This document shows positions 47,995 through 60,223 of a stretch of DNA of 64,000 nucleotides, piece by piece. The notes beneath the pieces are model-generated. The model was not told where the DNA came from. It did not search any database and was given only the letters and a program-made list of their open reading frames with translations. How positions within the stretch are numbered: position 1 is the stretch's first letter; each line of letters starts with the position of its first letter. This DNA comes from Diphasiastrum complanatum (Eukaryota; Streptophyta; Lycopodiopsida; Lycopodiales; Lycopodiaceae). The position numbers and the translations under genes were made by a program. Location: NCBI GenBank assembly GCA_029204225.1, contig CM055102.1:13697658-13761657 (forward strand), given 5' to 3'.

Positions 47995-49205
47995 CTAACA
48001 CTATCTTTCCCATTTTTCAAAATTCTTTGACCTTGGAACAATTAGAATTACTCATCAAATCTAGAATTCCCTACAAGGAATTCGTGCAAAATGGATTTGA
48101 AATACCCATTAATCGATCTACAAATATCTCAAAGGGAAAAATATAGATTGGACTGGACTTTAAAAAACGTAATAGATTGTTCTCTCCGATCTAGCTCATG
48201 GCATTGACGACGTAGTTTGACATACTCTTCGGGTACGTAATGTCGAACTCAAACTCTCGTATGAGTTTCGACCATGTGACTTTACAATCTCTCAAGCCTA
48301 CATATCACAGTGTACTTAAGAGATTGGAGGTCCATCATCACTATAGATTTGAATACATAAAGGTAATGTCTCAAAATTGTCATGGCTTGGATGACAACAA
48401 GAAACTCCTCCTCATAAATAGAGTATCTACTTTGAGCTTGATCCAACCTTTAGTTTTCAAAAGCAATCAACAAGCCAACTTTCTTGAGGCTTTTTGGTTC
48501 ATCAAATTGAAATTGTTCACACCTTTGAACATGTGCCTTCACATAATCGTTACATAGAAAAAAGAAAATTAATAAGGTCATTTGTCCTATATGTATGCCA
48601 TGTTGAACCACACTCACGGCATTCATGTAGGATTCGTCCTTTTTTGACACGCACATGCTTTTGAAAAATGTAGCCAATTTTGAGTACAATAGTTAAAATG
48701 TATCTTTCTATCTTGAGATTTCTTGGTGTCCTAACACTACCTTTCCCATTTTTCAAAATTGTGTTACCTTGGAACAATTAGAATTACTCATCAAATCTAG
48801 AATTCCCTACAAGGAATTCGTGCAAAATGAATTTGAAATACCCATTAATCGATCTACAAATATCTCAAAGGGAAAGATACAGATTGGACTGGACTTTAAA
48901 AAACATAATAGATTAATCTCTCCGATCTAGCTCATGGCATTGACGACGTAGTTTGACATACTCTTCAAGTACGTAATGTCAAACTCAAACTCTCGTATGA
49001 GTTTCGACCATGTGGCTTTACAGTCTCTCAAGCCTACATCATCACAATATACTTAGATTGGAGGTCCGTCATCACTATAGATTTGAATACATAAAGGTAA
49101 TGTCTCGAAATTGTCATGGCTTGGATGACAACAAGAACTCCTCCTAATAAATAGAGTATCTACTTTGAGCTTGATCCAACCTTTAGTTTTCAAAAGCAAT
49201 CAATC
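47995..49205 (-). mobile_element. Decayed gypsy RT/RNase H segment, tandemly duplicated (736 bp)
   Basis: Sequence from about 47995 to 48475 recurs at about 48731-49204 with some 95% identity by eye; the spacing is 736 bp. On the minus strand each copy shows scattered gypsy RNase H patterns (for example TWSKLIREFEFDIT near 48240-48290), with stops and frameshifts. About 250 bp of unrelated sequence lies between the copies. The element is dead. Confidence 0.55.
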
Positions 49206-49209
49206 TACC

Positions 49210-51380
49210 ATCCTGATACTAGATTCTTCCTATACCATAGTCGCTAGCATTTGTCTCAACCAAATATTGGGATTGACTATCTATAGTGCAAACACAATAA
49301 ACACATGACAGTTCAAAATATAAAAGCTTTCATTCTTTTTTTTTTCCACAAAACCGACGACCCAGTTTTGCTATTGTTGTTAATTTTTTAACTAGGAGCA
49401 TTTTTTAAGAGTAATGCAAGCTTGAGAAACATTTAATGAATTATTGAAAAAACCCTAAGAAGTCCAAAAAGGAATTTCACTTCACAAATCATTTTTAGCG
49501 TCAATCATTCTTGTACCTACTAATTGTTAAAATTCCCTTGTAATTCACTCTTATAATGAAGACTTATCAAGTCTGTAGAAATCTCAAGCTTTTACATAGT
49601 TTGCAGAAAGTAGTTTTATTCACAGTTTGGATCAAAATCTATTTCGACCTTGAGAAACTGAAATTAAAATTGAATCTTGGCTTGGATCAACGAATCAAAT
49701 CGACTTGAAGTCTATTTCGATCCCTAGGGTCAAAGTCAAAAATTTGACCCACTCATTTCGACCCTACATCTATTTCGGTCTCGGCTCTTCTTGCGACCCA
49801 AGTGTCTACCCTGTGTCTATCTCAACCTAGTTCGCGATCATATTTCAACCCAAAGGATTGTCATATGTTTCATGTGATAGCGATCTACCATGTACTTAGC
49901 GATCGGATTTCAAAGCGATGGTTATGTAACATAGGACGAATTAGGTAGCAGTAGAACAAATCTGAATCATTCAAGTTCTTCAAGTAGTTCAAAGAATCTA
50001 TAGAAACTTGGACTTCAAGGAAGATCAAAGCTCTGCAAGGGAAGAATTCACGTCCAATGAATTCAAAGATTTTTGCAAAAGGGCACATGGGATACTACAA
50101 CAATTTTCGACAAACTACTCAAGCCAAAATTGTTAGGGTGTAAGCTTCTTTAACACTAGAGTTGTAGAAGGGACGATTTTTCATCCTTTAAGCCAAAGTT
50201 CTTTTCTTTTATACAACACGAGTTTGACTTCTAGTCTTAAGATGATAACTTTAGTGATATTGCCCTGCATGTTCTACACCACAATTTTTTAAATCACCTA
50301 TCCTTGTTCAAACACAAAATATTAAAAAGAAAAAAATAGAATAAAACAATATTTCATCTTATAGATTTTTTCCCCCAATTGCATACCTGAGTTATGATAC
50401 CTCATAACATTCCCAATCTTTCAAGACATTGAAGGAAAAGAATTATGGTGCCAATTCATAGCTAAAAATCATCTGATTTGAGGAATATTGTATGGAATAA
50501 AGGGACATTCAAATTTGACTAGTTAAATTCAGGTCATAAGAGTTGCCCATCTCGATGTATTTGTGCAAGCTTATCATTAAAATTGTCAAATTCTAGCTAT
50601 TAGATCTAAGTTTATTTGTACATAACTTGATCCCACATGTGTGGAGCCTCTTCCCACGTGTGGATGGTAGTCATAAATGCATCAAGTTTTAGTTAGATTG
50701 AATTTATCTTGATTGACTCTAGTGTGAACTAGTTGGAAGCTAGTCAAGTAGAAAATTGCCATGTGGCACCATTTCATTGATAGATCTAGCATTCCCATGT
50801 GAATGAGACATGGTTCCCACATGTGAGAGGCTGTTCCCACGTGTGTACAGATCAGGAAAAAATTAGTAGCGTTGATCTTTCAAAGTTCCTATAAGTTAGG
50901 TGATTTTCCTCAAATCAAGCAAAATCATGGTGAGGCAATGGCACCAAGTTAGGATTCAAACAGGTGGGGGCTTATCATGCATTTATTGGTTGATCTAGGG
51001 TGATGTGGCATTCCCCACACGTGCCAGACCTGTTGAGTCAGCATACCAGGTCGAGATGTACTTGATCTATGAATATCATCATTGTGAATAATCTAATCTT
51101 GATGAGAGACCTTGATTTTGAGGCATATCCTTGTTTTTTCACTATTTATGAGTAATGTACCGTAATCTCTGCTCGCTGTCACTGACTATTTTTTCACACT
51201 TGTGAGGCCGCTCTTGAAGTATATTGATCATTAATCAAGTTGTTCTTGCCTTTTAGATGCATTGTTTGATCTAGATCTAAATCTACACCTTAGATTGACA
51301 TTGATCTATCTAATTGGCATCCAACACCACTTGTGGATCGATTGTAGATCCAATTAAGGTCCAAAATTTTCAGATTTTCA
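49210..51380. other. Unassigned sequence ending in a probable copia 5' LTR
   Basis: No coding region was recognised. The part immediately before the primer-binding site at 51383 should be a 5' LTR ending near 51380 (GATTTTCA). Its start was not fixed, but repeated CACATGTG(T)GG words at about 50630-50850 probably lie in it. Confidence 0.35.
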
Positions 51381-51382
51381 GA

Positions 51383-52270
51383 TGGTATCAAAGCTAAGTA
51401 CAGTGGGATGAACACACCCAAACTAGCAATTTTTTGAGTATTAGATCAAATCTTGTAAGGGCGAGCTAGAAGTGAGTGGTAGCATCAATATTTTTGGATC
51501 ATAGGTGTACTGTTCGTGAGTCCGTACTGGACCTGTTTGGGAAGAGCCTAACTTTGAATTTGTCTAAAATTTCACACGCACATCCATTTTTTAACTTTTT
51601 TGGTGCATTGTTCAGATCTAGCTTCATAGTTTCCAAATCTATTATTAGATCTTGTAATGATTCATTGTAGTGAATATTATGAAGCTTAGATCAGGCCCAG
51701 AAAATTGATCTATCAAATCTTGATAGGGAGTGGAAAGTTCTAGGGAGTTGATTGCCAAAAATCATTGATCTAGGGAGTGATTTGCTATACGTTGGTAGTG
51801 ATCTCATTGTACCATCAATCTAGCTTTGTGCTAGTTGGATTGGGCCGGTAAACGTAAGATTATCCAAAAAGTTGAGAGACTAGAAGCATCTAGAGTTCTA
51901 GAAGTCTACCTTAGATCATTCCATTGAGTGAAATCTTTGTGAATTTCGAGAGCAAAATTATTCATAATGACATCTATGGGTGGATTTTTGCTTAAAGCAA
52001 GTGAGATACTCACATCCACTAACTATTCCATTTGGAAAGTGAGAATGGAATCACTTTTAATGCTCCATGATCCTTTGACATTGTCCTAGATGAACTTCTA
52101 GGTGGACGAGAGCGAGTGAGGTACAAGAAAAAGGCAAGATTAGCCTTGCATTGCATCAAGATGAATGTGAGCAATGACCTCTTGAAAGAGGTGTCATCTT
52201 GTATCTCGACCAAGAAGGCTTGGGATTCATTAAAGAGCATCATATGCCATTTTTCCTTCTCATACAAGAA
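51383..52270 (+). mobile_element. Copia primer-binding site and gag remnant
   Basis: TGGTATCAAAGC at 51383-51394 is one base from the initiator Met-tRNA complement. A gag ORF starts at ATG 51967 (ILTSTNYSIWKVRMESLL), the usual start of copia gag. After a frame break it continues at 52116 with ALHCIKMNVSNDLLKEVSSC and STKKAWDSLK. The gag closely resembles that of the element at 21-23 kb. Nothing of protease, integrase or RT follows. Confidence 0.75.
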
Positions 52271-53467
52271 GAGCTGGTCACGCCCTCTTCATGGCAAGTT
52301 TTTCTTTTGTTGCTGCTTCTTCAACAATTACATTTTTAACTCTATACTCGTGGATGCAACTCATTTGACCATATGGACCATATGTACCTTTTTGCAACTC
52401 ATAGTATTTCAATACATTTTTTGCAACATCTTCAAGATGCCCTCTTCAATACATCAACATAAGCGCTTTCACAACATTTTTCAGTTTCAGAATTTTGTCT
52501 AACATCGAGGACAAATTCCTCTTGGTAGCGCACGAATCTTGATATGCAACTAAAGTTTACAATACTAATATCTAGAACATGGGGTCTTCCAAAAATAATG
52601 TAGGCTACAGAAGTACCTTATGAGTCCATTCGAGCACCGGTAAGTCATTTGAAAGAGGACCAGTCACGTTTGCAAGACTTCTAGTAGGTTTCCCAGCTTC
52701 CGATCTCTAGCTATAATAGACAAAGATTGTTTCCTGGTCTTATGTATAATTCTTTATATAATACGAGGTGCTTTTATAGAAAACTTTTATATCAATGTTT
52801 GTTTGTATGAGTTGAGAATCAGTCCATTATTATTTGCCTTGTTATCTTTGTTCGAGATTTTATATGTATCGTATTAACAGGTGACCTTACGTTGATGTGT
52901 TCTTTGTATGCCCGTTTCCTTGGAGCATCGTTCGTATGACTCGCCTTTTATGGAAAAATAAAGAGATTAGATTCTTGTTTGCACAAAACAAAATCTTGCA
53001 GTAGGCAAAGCAAGGGCCATTCCCAAAACTAAAACTAGAGGATTTCTTTAAGCCACGGTCCACCTGGCCTATTTGTGATCGAAGCACCTAAAAGCCCTTT
53101 TTACTGCCTCCTCTGAACAAGACAATATCTAAGATTGAATCAGTATGAAAACAAGCAATTTCCTTATCAGCAAACTACTTTCAGTGTTTAACAAGGTGAG
53201 GAGCACTTATAATGTACCCTTACACTCTCGTGAGAAAAATCCCAAGCAATTTACCATCTCTTGAAAATGGTGAAATAGGCTGGAAAAGACATTGAATTTG
53301 ATAACACATAAAGAAAAAAAGCTCGGTACCTTCAACTTTTGAAAGTATCTCCACAACATGGAAAACGAGATTGTAGTATATTCAAGAAATTTTATGGTAG
53401 ACTAAATCCTCCACATATAAATTCCGCAAATCTATTGTGAGAACTCCAGCTTTCCTCTAAGAATTAT

Positions 53468-56400
53468 CTATGATCCAAAAGAAGAGACATCCTCAAGAAG
53501 ATCGCCATAATCAACAGGAGCTCGAATTCTAGCTCCTAAAGATGTTTTAGGACTGGCCACAGCCTCCAGGATAGGTTTCTCATGTGTACTTACCATCTGT
53601 TCAACTACATAATTTTTTTTCAGCTTCAGGCCTTCAGCCCAAGCTCTTTGTAAGAGAACCGGGGTATGAATTTTACAATCAGACATCAAGTTTTTTGCAA
53701 CGGAGATGTGACTTTGTTTATTAGCAGACATTTTTCTACTCTTACTGCCAACCACCTGTGTAGCACGATTGGGAACTGCTGCTGGTAACTTCTGAGAATA
53801 ATTGATCCTTTGACGTTTGTAACCACCATGCTCATCATTTGTTTCTTTTCTACGTTTTAGAGAGTGTGAAAACTTCTGCTTCTGTCAAAAAATGCACGCT
53901 CAGAAAAATGAATGATTAAAACAAAGAGATTCGGATGTGGCTTTGAATTGCCAACAACCCCAAAAAAAATCTGAGCTTTGTTCAACACACTAGGAGCCAA
54001 AATCCAAAAACAACCCTCTTGAAATGCATAGAAATTACCAGAACTTCATTCCCACGAGACATGACTTGTTTGTATACTTCTGGCGATACTCTTAATTTTA
54101 GGACATTCCATAGCACCCCACCAGGTGTACGGCGACGACTTCCATCAGCCGTTAGTTGTCCTCCACAACCTTCAATGGCCATAACCTGCAGGGATGAGAA
54201 AAAATTGATGATCTATAGAACCCAAAATTGTACATGAATATCTCGAACAATAGTGACTGCTAACTGCCAAAGATAAGCCCTAACCAGTCTGGAGGTTAGT
54301 CCGTTTAAGAAGTGACAATGGAGGAGAGGGGTGGTAATGCTGCATCAATATCCAATCAGTTTAGAGGGTGGGTGTACATCATGGAAAAAATGACAAACAA
54401 ACATGAACCACACAAAGAGTTTTTTCACTCCAAGATATTTATTATCAAGAAAAAAGTAATACATGCAAAAATCAATCATTGCATGCAACCAAAAAGGATT
54501 GAAACTTAGCTCCAAATCTCATAGCTAGAACTGTGGCTCATATATGACTTAGGGGTTTAGGGTTCACTGCACTGTTGCAAATCACAAAGAATCAGAATTT
54601 CAGCGATGATGAATTTCAGAAGTAAAATTACAACATTAGAAGCTGCAACAGTGCAGTGACCATAGGAATCAGGATGGCATTAGAATACAAACTATATCAA
54701 TAACAGTATTACATTGACGGGCATCTACTTTAGAAGTAGTATAAGACACGATTCAGTTAAGGAACATATGTAGCTATACTCCAATTAGAAAATCAGACAA
54801 TTGGGCACATGATACCTCTCGCACAAGATCCTGCATAAAACTCACGCCAAGCTTCTTCACAGCTTCCCACATAAGGTGTAATTTCTTCTCTCGCAAACGC
54901 TTGCACGTATTCAACACAAACCTGTTTCAGCACACAATATCAAGTCTATGGAGCAAAAGCACCATGTAGCATCTGATATGTTTAGGTAATCCAGTCAATA
55001 ATCACAAAACCACTATGTTCACATCGGGCACACTAGTAGGGTTACATTGGCCCTTTCGATAAACCTCAAACATATTAGCAACTTTTAACGCATATGCAAC
55101 CAAGCTGTAGGAGGGAATGCTCCATAAATCTAATGATTTTGAAGTCCATAATAAATTTCCTTCACAGCAAGTTTCAATCCTATTTCGTGTGGCTGAAGAT
55201 TGAAATATCAGTTGCTTGCGACATAAGTGAGACGCAAATTGAAGTATTTCCTCTTTGTGTGGTCCTCATCTAACCCACACATTTCGCAAGCTTTAATGTC
55301 ATTATGGAGAATAAATTAGGGTCATCTACACTTGCAATCCTTTGATATTCAAAGAAGTTAGGAGACCTGGAGTTGAATGAAAAACTTCGAACCTTGAAAC
55401 ATCGTGACATACAGAAGCTCGTCTCCTCCTTTTTTTCCGTCGTGGTTTACCATTCACAGAACCTTCGCTCTTGAAAGATCCTGTTTTGTACTTGTCAAGA
55501 TTTGATTCCCCTGGATTTTGTTCACCATTATATGTGTCCGCCGCTGCAAAAGTTTTAAAATTGAACAGCAAAAGTGAGACTATAGATGGATGCTCGAGGT
55601 AAATCTGCCAAACTAAACATTATGTAATCTTCATCTTAAAACACTAGCTGACAGATCTCATAGCATGTTCAAGTCTATGATTGTTAGACAAGACATCCTT
55701 CACTACCCCTTGAACAAGGAACTGTGGTGAGCCAAAAGTACACGCAAATCTCTCCTTAGGATCTAAAATAAAAAGAATATGATGCTCCAAGTTTCAAAGA
55801 TTCAAGCTCAAGGTAAAAATTCTAGAATTGGTCACCAATAAACACATCAAATCTTTCACTGACATTGGCATCATTGGGGATAACAAGCTGCACTTAAGGC
55901 CGACAGGACAAACATGGGCTATATTTATTGCTATGCTTATTGTCAACCCCTTTGGTAAGATTTTGCTCCTAACATATATTTTAACTCTTTCAGAAGACAA
56001 AAACTATACACTCCACTAATCACACTGTCAAATTTTTATATCCATTCCTCCTCACTCTAATGATTAGCCAGCTCCAAGTTTCAACTGAAAAACAGTTCAT
56101 AGCAACCACTTAGTGTTTGCAAGAGAAAAACAGATGCTAAAACTGAAACAAGCCGACACATTTAAAACTTGAAAGATCACCAGATGACCACTTGTACGAG
56201 ACTCACAAAGGTGATCACGGTAGTTGCTAAAGGATGACCAACGTGAGAACATTCAAAGTATTATGAGGCAATTATGCCTCTTAACTCAGCTCGATCATAA
56301 CAAACATGTAAGGTAGAAAGGCATCAAGAACCATCAAAAATAGCCTTTGCAAAATCAATTGTGCCAATCTGCAACTTATAAACTCTGTCCAGGAGGTATA

Positions 56401-56494
56401 AAACAAAGTTGGATCCTCTTCATAGGTGAAATATCTTCAATTTAGTGCTGAAATCCAAATATATGGATCTGCTCCCACCTCTCAGCTTTATCAT
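53468..56494 (-). CDS. PHAX: PHAX-domain RNA export adaptor
   Basis: PHAX proteins bridge capped U snRNAs and the export receptor in the nucleus. Minus-strand exons in phase are 55393-55543, 54816-54921, 54039-54185 and 53468-53881 (stop). The PHAX RNA-binding domain spans the middle two: FVLNTCKRLREKKLHLMWEA, VKKLGVSFMQDLVRE, then the hallmark GGQLTADGSRRRTPGGVLWN and VLK. A basic nuclear-localisation-like patch KPRRKKRRRR precedes it, and a Lys/Arg-rich 138-residue tail follows. The 5' end is open to doubt. A 16-bp first coding exon at 56479-56494 (ATG ... GAG|GTGGGA) fits the phase and gives 277 aa. Alternatively an in-frame ATG at 55571 without splicing gives 281 aa. The GTTCGA donor at 55392 is unusual. 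Confidence 0.8.
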
Positions 56495-56723
56495 TGTCAA
56501 GCCTGCAAAGATAAAAGGGTATTGCAGTACAGATTTGTGCTGAAGCACTAAAATTTGTAACGATTTCTGATGAAGAAATACAGGTCTTGAAAGAACTGGG
56601 AACGAGCAAATATAACAGTCTGTGTAAGCAATTGGCATAAATAGAGGTTCCAGTTGACAAAAGCAAACATCACAAGTAGAGTTAGAGTCCCCCGCAATCA
56701 ACAGTGAACACAAACAAACAAAT

Positions 56724-56724
56724 G

Positions 56725-56779
<55 letters not shown>
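56724..56779 (+). repeat. (CT)n microsatellite upstream of the PHAX gene
   Basis: About 55 bp of CT repeat, reading GA on the PHAX strand. More short CT runs follow at 56849-56862 and 56905-56928. Such runs are common in plant 5' leaders and core promoters. Confidence 0.9.
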
Positions 56780-56782
<3 letters not shown>

Positions 56783-56816
56783 TCACATTATTGCTATTTT
56801 TCATTCCGAAACCTTT

Positions 56817-56832
56817 AAAAAACCCTAAAAAA
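56817..56832. promoter_or_regulatory. Telo-box-like motif (AAACCCTAAAAA)
   Basis: AAAAAACCCTAAAAAA contains the plant telo-box core AAACCCTA. This motif is frequent in promoters of ribosomal and RNA-processing genes, which would suit the PHAX gene to the left. It also occurs by chance in AT-rich DNA. Confidence 0.35.
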
Positions 56833-57097
56833 TAAAAAAAGTACGCACGCTCTCTCTCTAGATCATGCTCTCGCGTTTCTCACCATGCATATATATCCCT
56901 CATGCTCGCTCTCTCTCTCTCTCTCTCAGCCGAACCTTTCCGAAAACGCAGTTTCAAAGAACACTCTTTTTTTGGAACTTTCCAGAAAACGTATTCACCA
57001 TCACCCGTCAACAGCTCCAGTGCCCATCAATGAAATTTTAGGGCACACGTGGCCCAATTAAAACACAAGAATCACGTTTTATCTATCACTGCAAACA

Positions 57098-57099
<2 letters not shown>

Positions 57100-57170
<71 letters not shown>
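57100..57170 (+). repeat. (CT)n-(CA)n microsatellite, retroelement target
   Basis: CT repeat from about 57100 to 57152 followed by CA repeat to 57170. The 5' LTR of the gypsy element starts at 57171, and the CA repeat resumes at 63224 after its 3' LTR. Confidence 0.95.
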
Positions 57171-57171
<1 letters not shown>

Positions 57172-57607
57172 GTTATGGACTCGCCTCATTACATTCGCCG
57201 CGTCCATTTACTTTACTTTATGCATAAGCAGGCCTTGGGCCCTTTTTTATTCATTAGTGACACTTAGACTATATGGTTGGCCTTTGGCCTTATTACTCAT
57301 TATTAGGCCATTTAGACATATTACTGGAGAGTGGGGGCCTTCTTGGAGGGCGCACTATTTTCCCTCCTAGTTGGGCCCTAGCCACCGGAAGCTTCCTTTT
57401 AGGGCTTTCTCTTGGCTATAAGTAGGGAAACTGTGTCATTTCTTATTCAGCTGATGATGTTGATCTCTCTCTTTAGTCTCCTTAATCTCCCTCTTTCCTG
57501 CTTTCTAGGTTTAAGTCTTGCTTATGTGCTGCTTTCATAGCTTAAGTCTTGCTTATGTGATGCTTTCATAGCTTAGCTTTAGATCAGCTGTGGCTTTATT
57601 CGTAACT
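57171..57607 (+). repeat. 5' LTR of the gypsy element
   Basis: It begins AGTTATGGACTCG and ends TTCGTAACT. The terminal pentamers AGTTA and TAACT are inverted repeats of each other, but the ends are AG...CT rather than TG...CA. The end is placed by comparison with the 3' LTR and by the primer site that follows without a gap. Confidence 0.9.
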
Positions 57608-57619
57608 TGGTATCAGAGC
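57608..57619 (+). other. Primer-binding site TGGTATCAGAGC
   Basis: An exact match to the standard plant site for initiator Met-tRNA, immediately after the 5' LTR. Confidence 0.92.
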
Positions 57620-57639
57620 AATTTCCTGTGCACTGCTTT

Positions 57640-58450
57640 TTCAAATTTAGAAGAGGCTGTCCAGCGCCCTACTAACCCATCACTTTTGTCGATTTTTTCA
57701 TCAGATTTCCATCGTTTTTTCAGATTTAGTAGAGGCTGTCCAGCGCCCTACTAACCCATCACTTTCGTCGATTTTTTCATCAGATTTCCATCGTTTTTCT
57801 AGATTTGGTAGAGGCTGGCCAGCGCCCTACTACCTTGTCACTTTCGTCGATTTTCTCCATCGACTTGCTGCCCATTTCATGGCTTGATTGGAGGCTGTCC
57901 AGCGCCCTACTTCATCACCATTTTCAGCGGTTTCTCCATTTTTTTTCAGGTTATATGCGGATTTTGGTAGCTACTGCCCAGCGCCCTACTACCTTGCCAT
58001 CTTCGACGGATTTCTCCACCGATTTGCTGTCCATTTTGCTGATTGTTTGGAGGCTGTCCAGCGCCCTAGTTCATCACCATTTTCAGCGGTTTTTCCATCA
58101 TGTTGCAGGACATTTGTAGATCTTACTAGCTGCTGCCCAGCACCCATTTTCAGCTTGGATCTTCAGCTCTCTCTCTCTCTCTCTTTAGCCTCTTATCCAA
58201 AAATCACCCAATTCCGTAATCGTTTGCTATTCCAAATTGCCAAAATCCTGCAGCCTGTTCATCGCCGCCCCAGCCCTTCCGACTTGTCACTTTTGCCTAT
58301 TATTTTATCCGTTTCCAGCCATCTTTCACAGTTTATCAAAAGGCTCTCCAGCGCTCATCCTCAACCACATTTCACGGAATTCCGACTCCGTTTGATATTC
58401 CAATTTGACATTTCCCTCCTGGCTGTCCAGCGCATTTTTATAGCCTTCAT
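57640..58450 (+). repeat. 79/80-bp leader repeat array (GGCTGTCCAGCGCCC)
   Basis: CAGCGCCC (or CAGCACCC) starts at 57662, 57741, 57820, 57900, 57979, 58059 and 58138, a strict 79/80-bp period. Two later related copies at 58349 and 58428 are again 79 bp apart. Each unit has (A/G)GAGGCTGTCCAGCGCCCTA followed by a T-rich segment (TCATCAGATTTCCATCGTTT or similar). The array fills the untranslated leader between primer site and gag. ORFs across it are by-products. Confidence 0.9.
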
Positions 58451-58526
58451 TTTCACTTTTTTTCCATTTGTTGATTGCTGCCCTTTCTTAGTTGTGATAA
58501 TATTGGTTTTAATAGACTAATTTGGG

Positions 58527-60074
58527 GTGACGACAAGAGTCCGCTCCCTCAAGTTTTCGTCTATTCCTTCCACTATCATTATGGCACATTCACCTACCTT
58601 GAGTGAAACTATTAAGGAAAACTTATCCGATCAGTTTCGGCGCATGGATGATACCCTTTCTGGCCTCACAATTCACTTCGATACAGTTATGACCGGCTTT
58701 GCTACTATGCAGTCACATATTGATTCTTTACAGCCTCATGGTCCTCGAAAAGCTCCTGTCTTTCCTTCATTTGGGACTCCCCCTCCATTTGGATTTCCAT
58801 CTTCTTCTATTAGTCAGCCTGGTGGTGGACCGTTCACTCCACCTAACCCACCTCCTGGTTTCTTTCCACGTCCCCCAGTTCCTAAGCCACACTTTGCTCA
58901 AGACTTTCGTGATAGGGTACAGCTTGCTACCTATTCCGGTGCCTCTGACGGGAACTTATTAGAGAATTGGTTTGCTAAGCTTGACACATATTTTCAGATC
59001 TACCCTAAGACTGATCCTCAGAAGATCCAATTGGCTGCTTTACACTTAGATGGACGCGCCGCCACGTGGTGGCGAGTTTATCGAGCTGATCCTGATCAGG
59101 AAGGGCTCCATATATGGCATACCTTTTGTCGTGACCTCCGTCATGCTATGATTGATCCTCAATGGCTCGACCACCAATGTGATACATTCCGTAGTCTCAC
59201 TCAGACCAGTGACCTTGCTTTTTATACAGATCAGTTTATGGAGCTTTCTTATCTTTTCACAGATCTACCGGCCACTGAGCTTATTTCTCGTTATATTGCT
59301 GGGCTTCGTGGTGCCTTACGTTACGATGTTTCTTCCTTCCGTCCTCCCACACTTGTTGAGGCGATCTCTCTTGCCAGTACTTTACAGCACAAGTACTCTA
59401 ACACCCTTCCTTCCCGCTTCTCCCGATCCCGTCCTTTTGCTTCATCTTTTCCCGCTATGTCCACCCCTACACCTGCCCCTTCAGTTCCAGCTCCTTGCAT
59501 TGTCCCTTCATCTCCTCGTCCTCCGACCCCTCGCCCTTTTGTCCGACATTACACGTTTTCAGAGTTTGCTGACCTTCAGGATCCTATATCACACAGTTTG
59601 AGCGAGTTGCTTGATTTACTTGAGATAGTTATTGATCTACCTGAGCTCGTCATTGTATCCCATAGTGACTCAGAGTCACATATACAGGTTCCTACTGATG
59701 CTGATTCACATATACAGGTTGCGGCTGATATGGTTCTTGATACTGATATAGCATGCTATGATACTATTGATGATGTTGTTCCATGCTTTGATATTGTTGT
59801 TGAGTACTTTGATGCTACTCGTGTTCCTGAGCGCTATGCTATAGATGTTGTCGCCTATGCTCCTTATTTCGATATTATTCATGGGTCTACGGTTTCAGAT
59901 GCTTTGGCTACTCCAGTAGATCTCCATATGGCATACGACTGGTTCTCTTCACTTGGTACTGTTGCTGTGGATCTCTCTCAGCAGACACTTTCTTTTACTC
60001 ATGCTGGTCAGCATCATTTACTTGCTGGTATTGATTCCCAGGGGTCAGCAGACACTTTCCTTTACTCATGCTAG
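58527..60074 (+). CDS. Gypsy gag with protease-linker end, no zinc knuckle
   Basis: The 515-codon ORF may start at ATG 58527 or at 58581 (MAHSPTLSETIKENL). Residues about 140-300 form a retrotransposon gag domain (LATYSGASDGNLLENWFAKL, DGRAATWWRVYRAD, YTDQFMELSYLFTDLPATEL). A Ser/Pro-rich region (PTPAPSVPAPCIVPSSPRPP) follows in place of the usual CCHC knuckle. Then comes a low-complexity Asp/Ile/Val/Tyr-rich stretch (about 400-480). The end, YDWFSSLGTVAVDLSQQTLS, looks like the tail of a gypsy protease (D-W-L...L-G-P). The catalytic D-S/T-G of the protease was not found. A 64-bp tandem duplication at its end shifts the frame. Confidence 0.8.
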   Translation: MTTRVRSLKFSSIPSTIIMAHSPTLSETIKENLSDQFRRMDDTLSGLTIHFDTVMTGFATMQSHIDSLQPHGPRKAPVFPSFGTPPPFGFPSSSISQPGGGPFTPPNPPPGFFPRPPVPKPHFAQDFRDRVQLATYSGASDGNLLENWFAKLDTYFQIYPKTDPQKIQLAALHLDGRAATWWRVYRADPDQEGLHIWHTFCRDLRHAMIDPQWLDHQCDTFRSLTQTSDLAFYTDQFMELSYLFTDLPATELISRYIAGLRGALRYDVSSFRPPTLVEAISLASTLQHKYSNTLPSRFSRSRPFASSFPAMSTPTPAPSVPAPCIVPSSPRPPTPRPFVRHYTFSEFADLQDPISHSLSELLDLLEIVIDLPELVIVSHSDSESHIQVPTDADSHIQVAADMVLDTDIACYDTIDDVVPCFDIVVEYFDATRVPERYAIDVVAYAPYFDIIHGSTVSDALATPVDLHMAYDWFSSLGTVAVDLSQQTLSFTHAGQHHLLAGIDSQGSADTFLYSC

Positions 60075-60112
60075 TCAGCATCATTTACTTGCTGGTATTG
60101 ATTCCCAGGGTG
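59978..60112 (+). repeat. 64-bp tandem duplication at the end of gag
   Basis: CAGCAGACACTTTC...GATTCCCAGGG occurs at about 59980-60043 and again at 60048-60110 with three or so changes. It creates the stop that ends the gag ORF at 60074. The other frame continues from the second copy as QQTLSFTHASQHHLLAGIDS and runs to 60216. Confidence 0.85.
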
Positions 60113-60223
60113 ACTATCAGTTGGTTACCGGGAAGCAGTTTATGCATAGCCTGCCAAAGGCTCAGGATGCAGCTCTTCTTTCCATTCAGAGTACATCAAT
60201 TGTTGCTTCACTTTAACCATCCA

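Noticed and set aside
57805-58520. 104- and 210-codon ORFs before gag
   Set aside because: They lie in the 79/80-bp leader repeat array and change frame with it; the gag start lies downstream.
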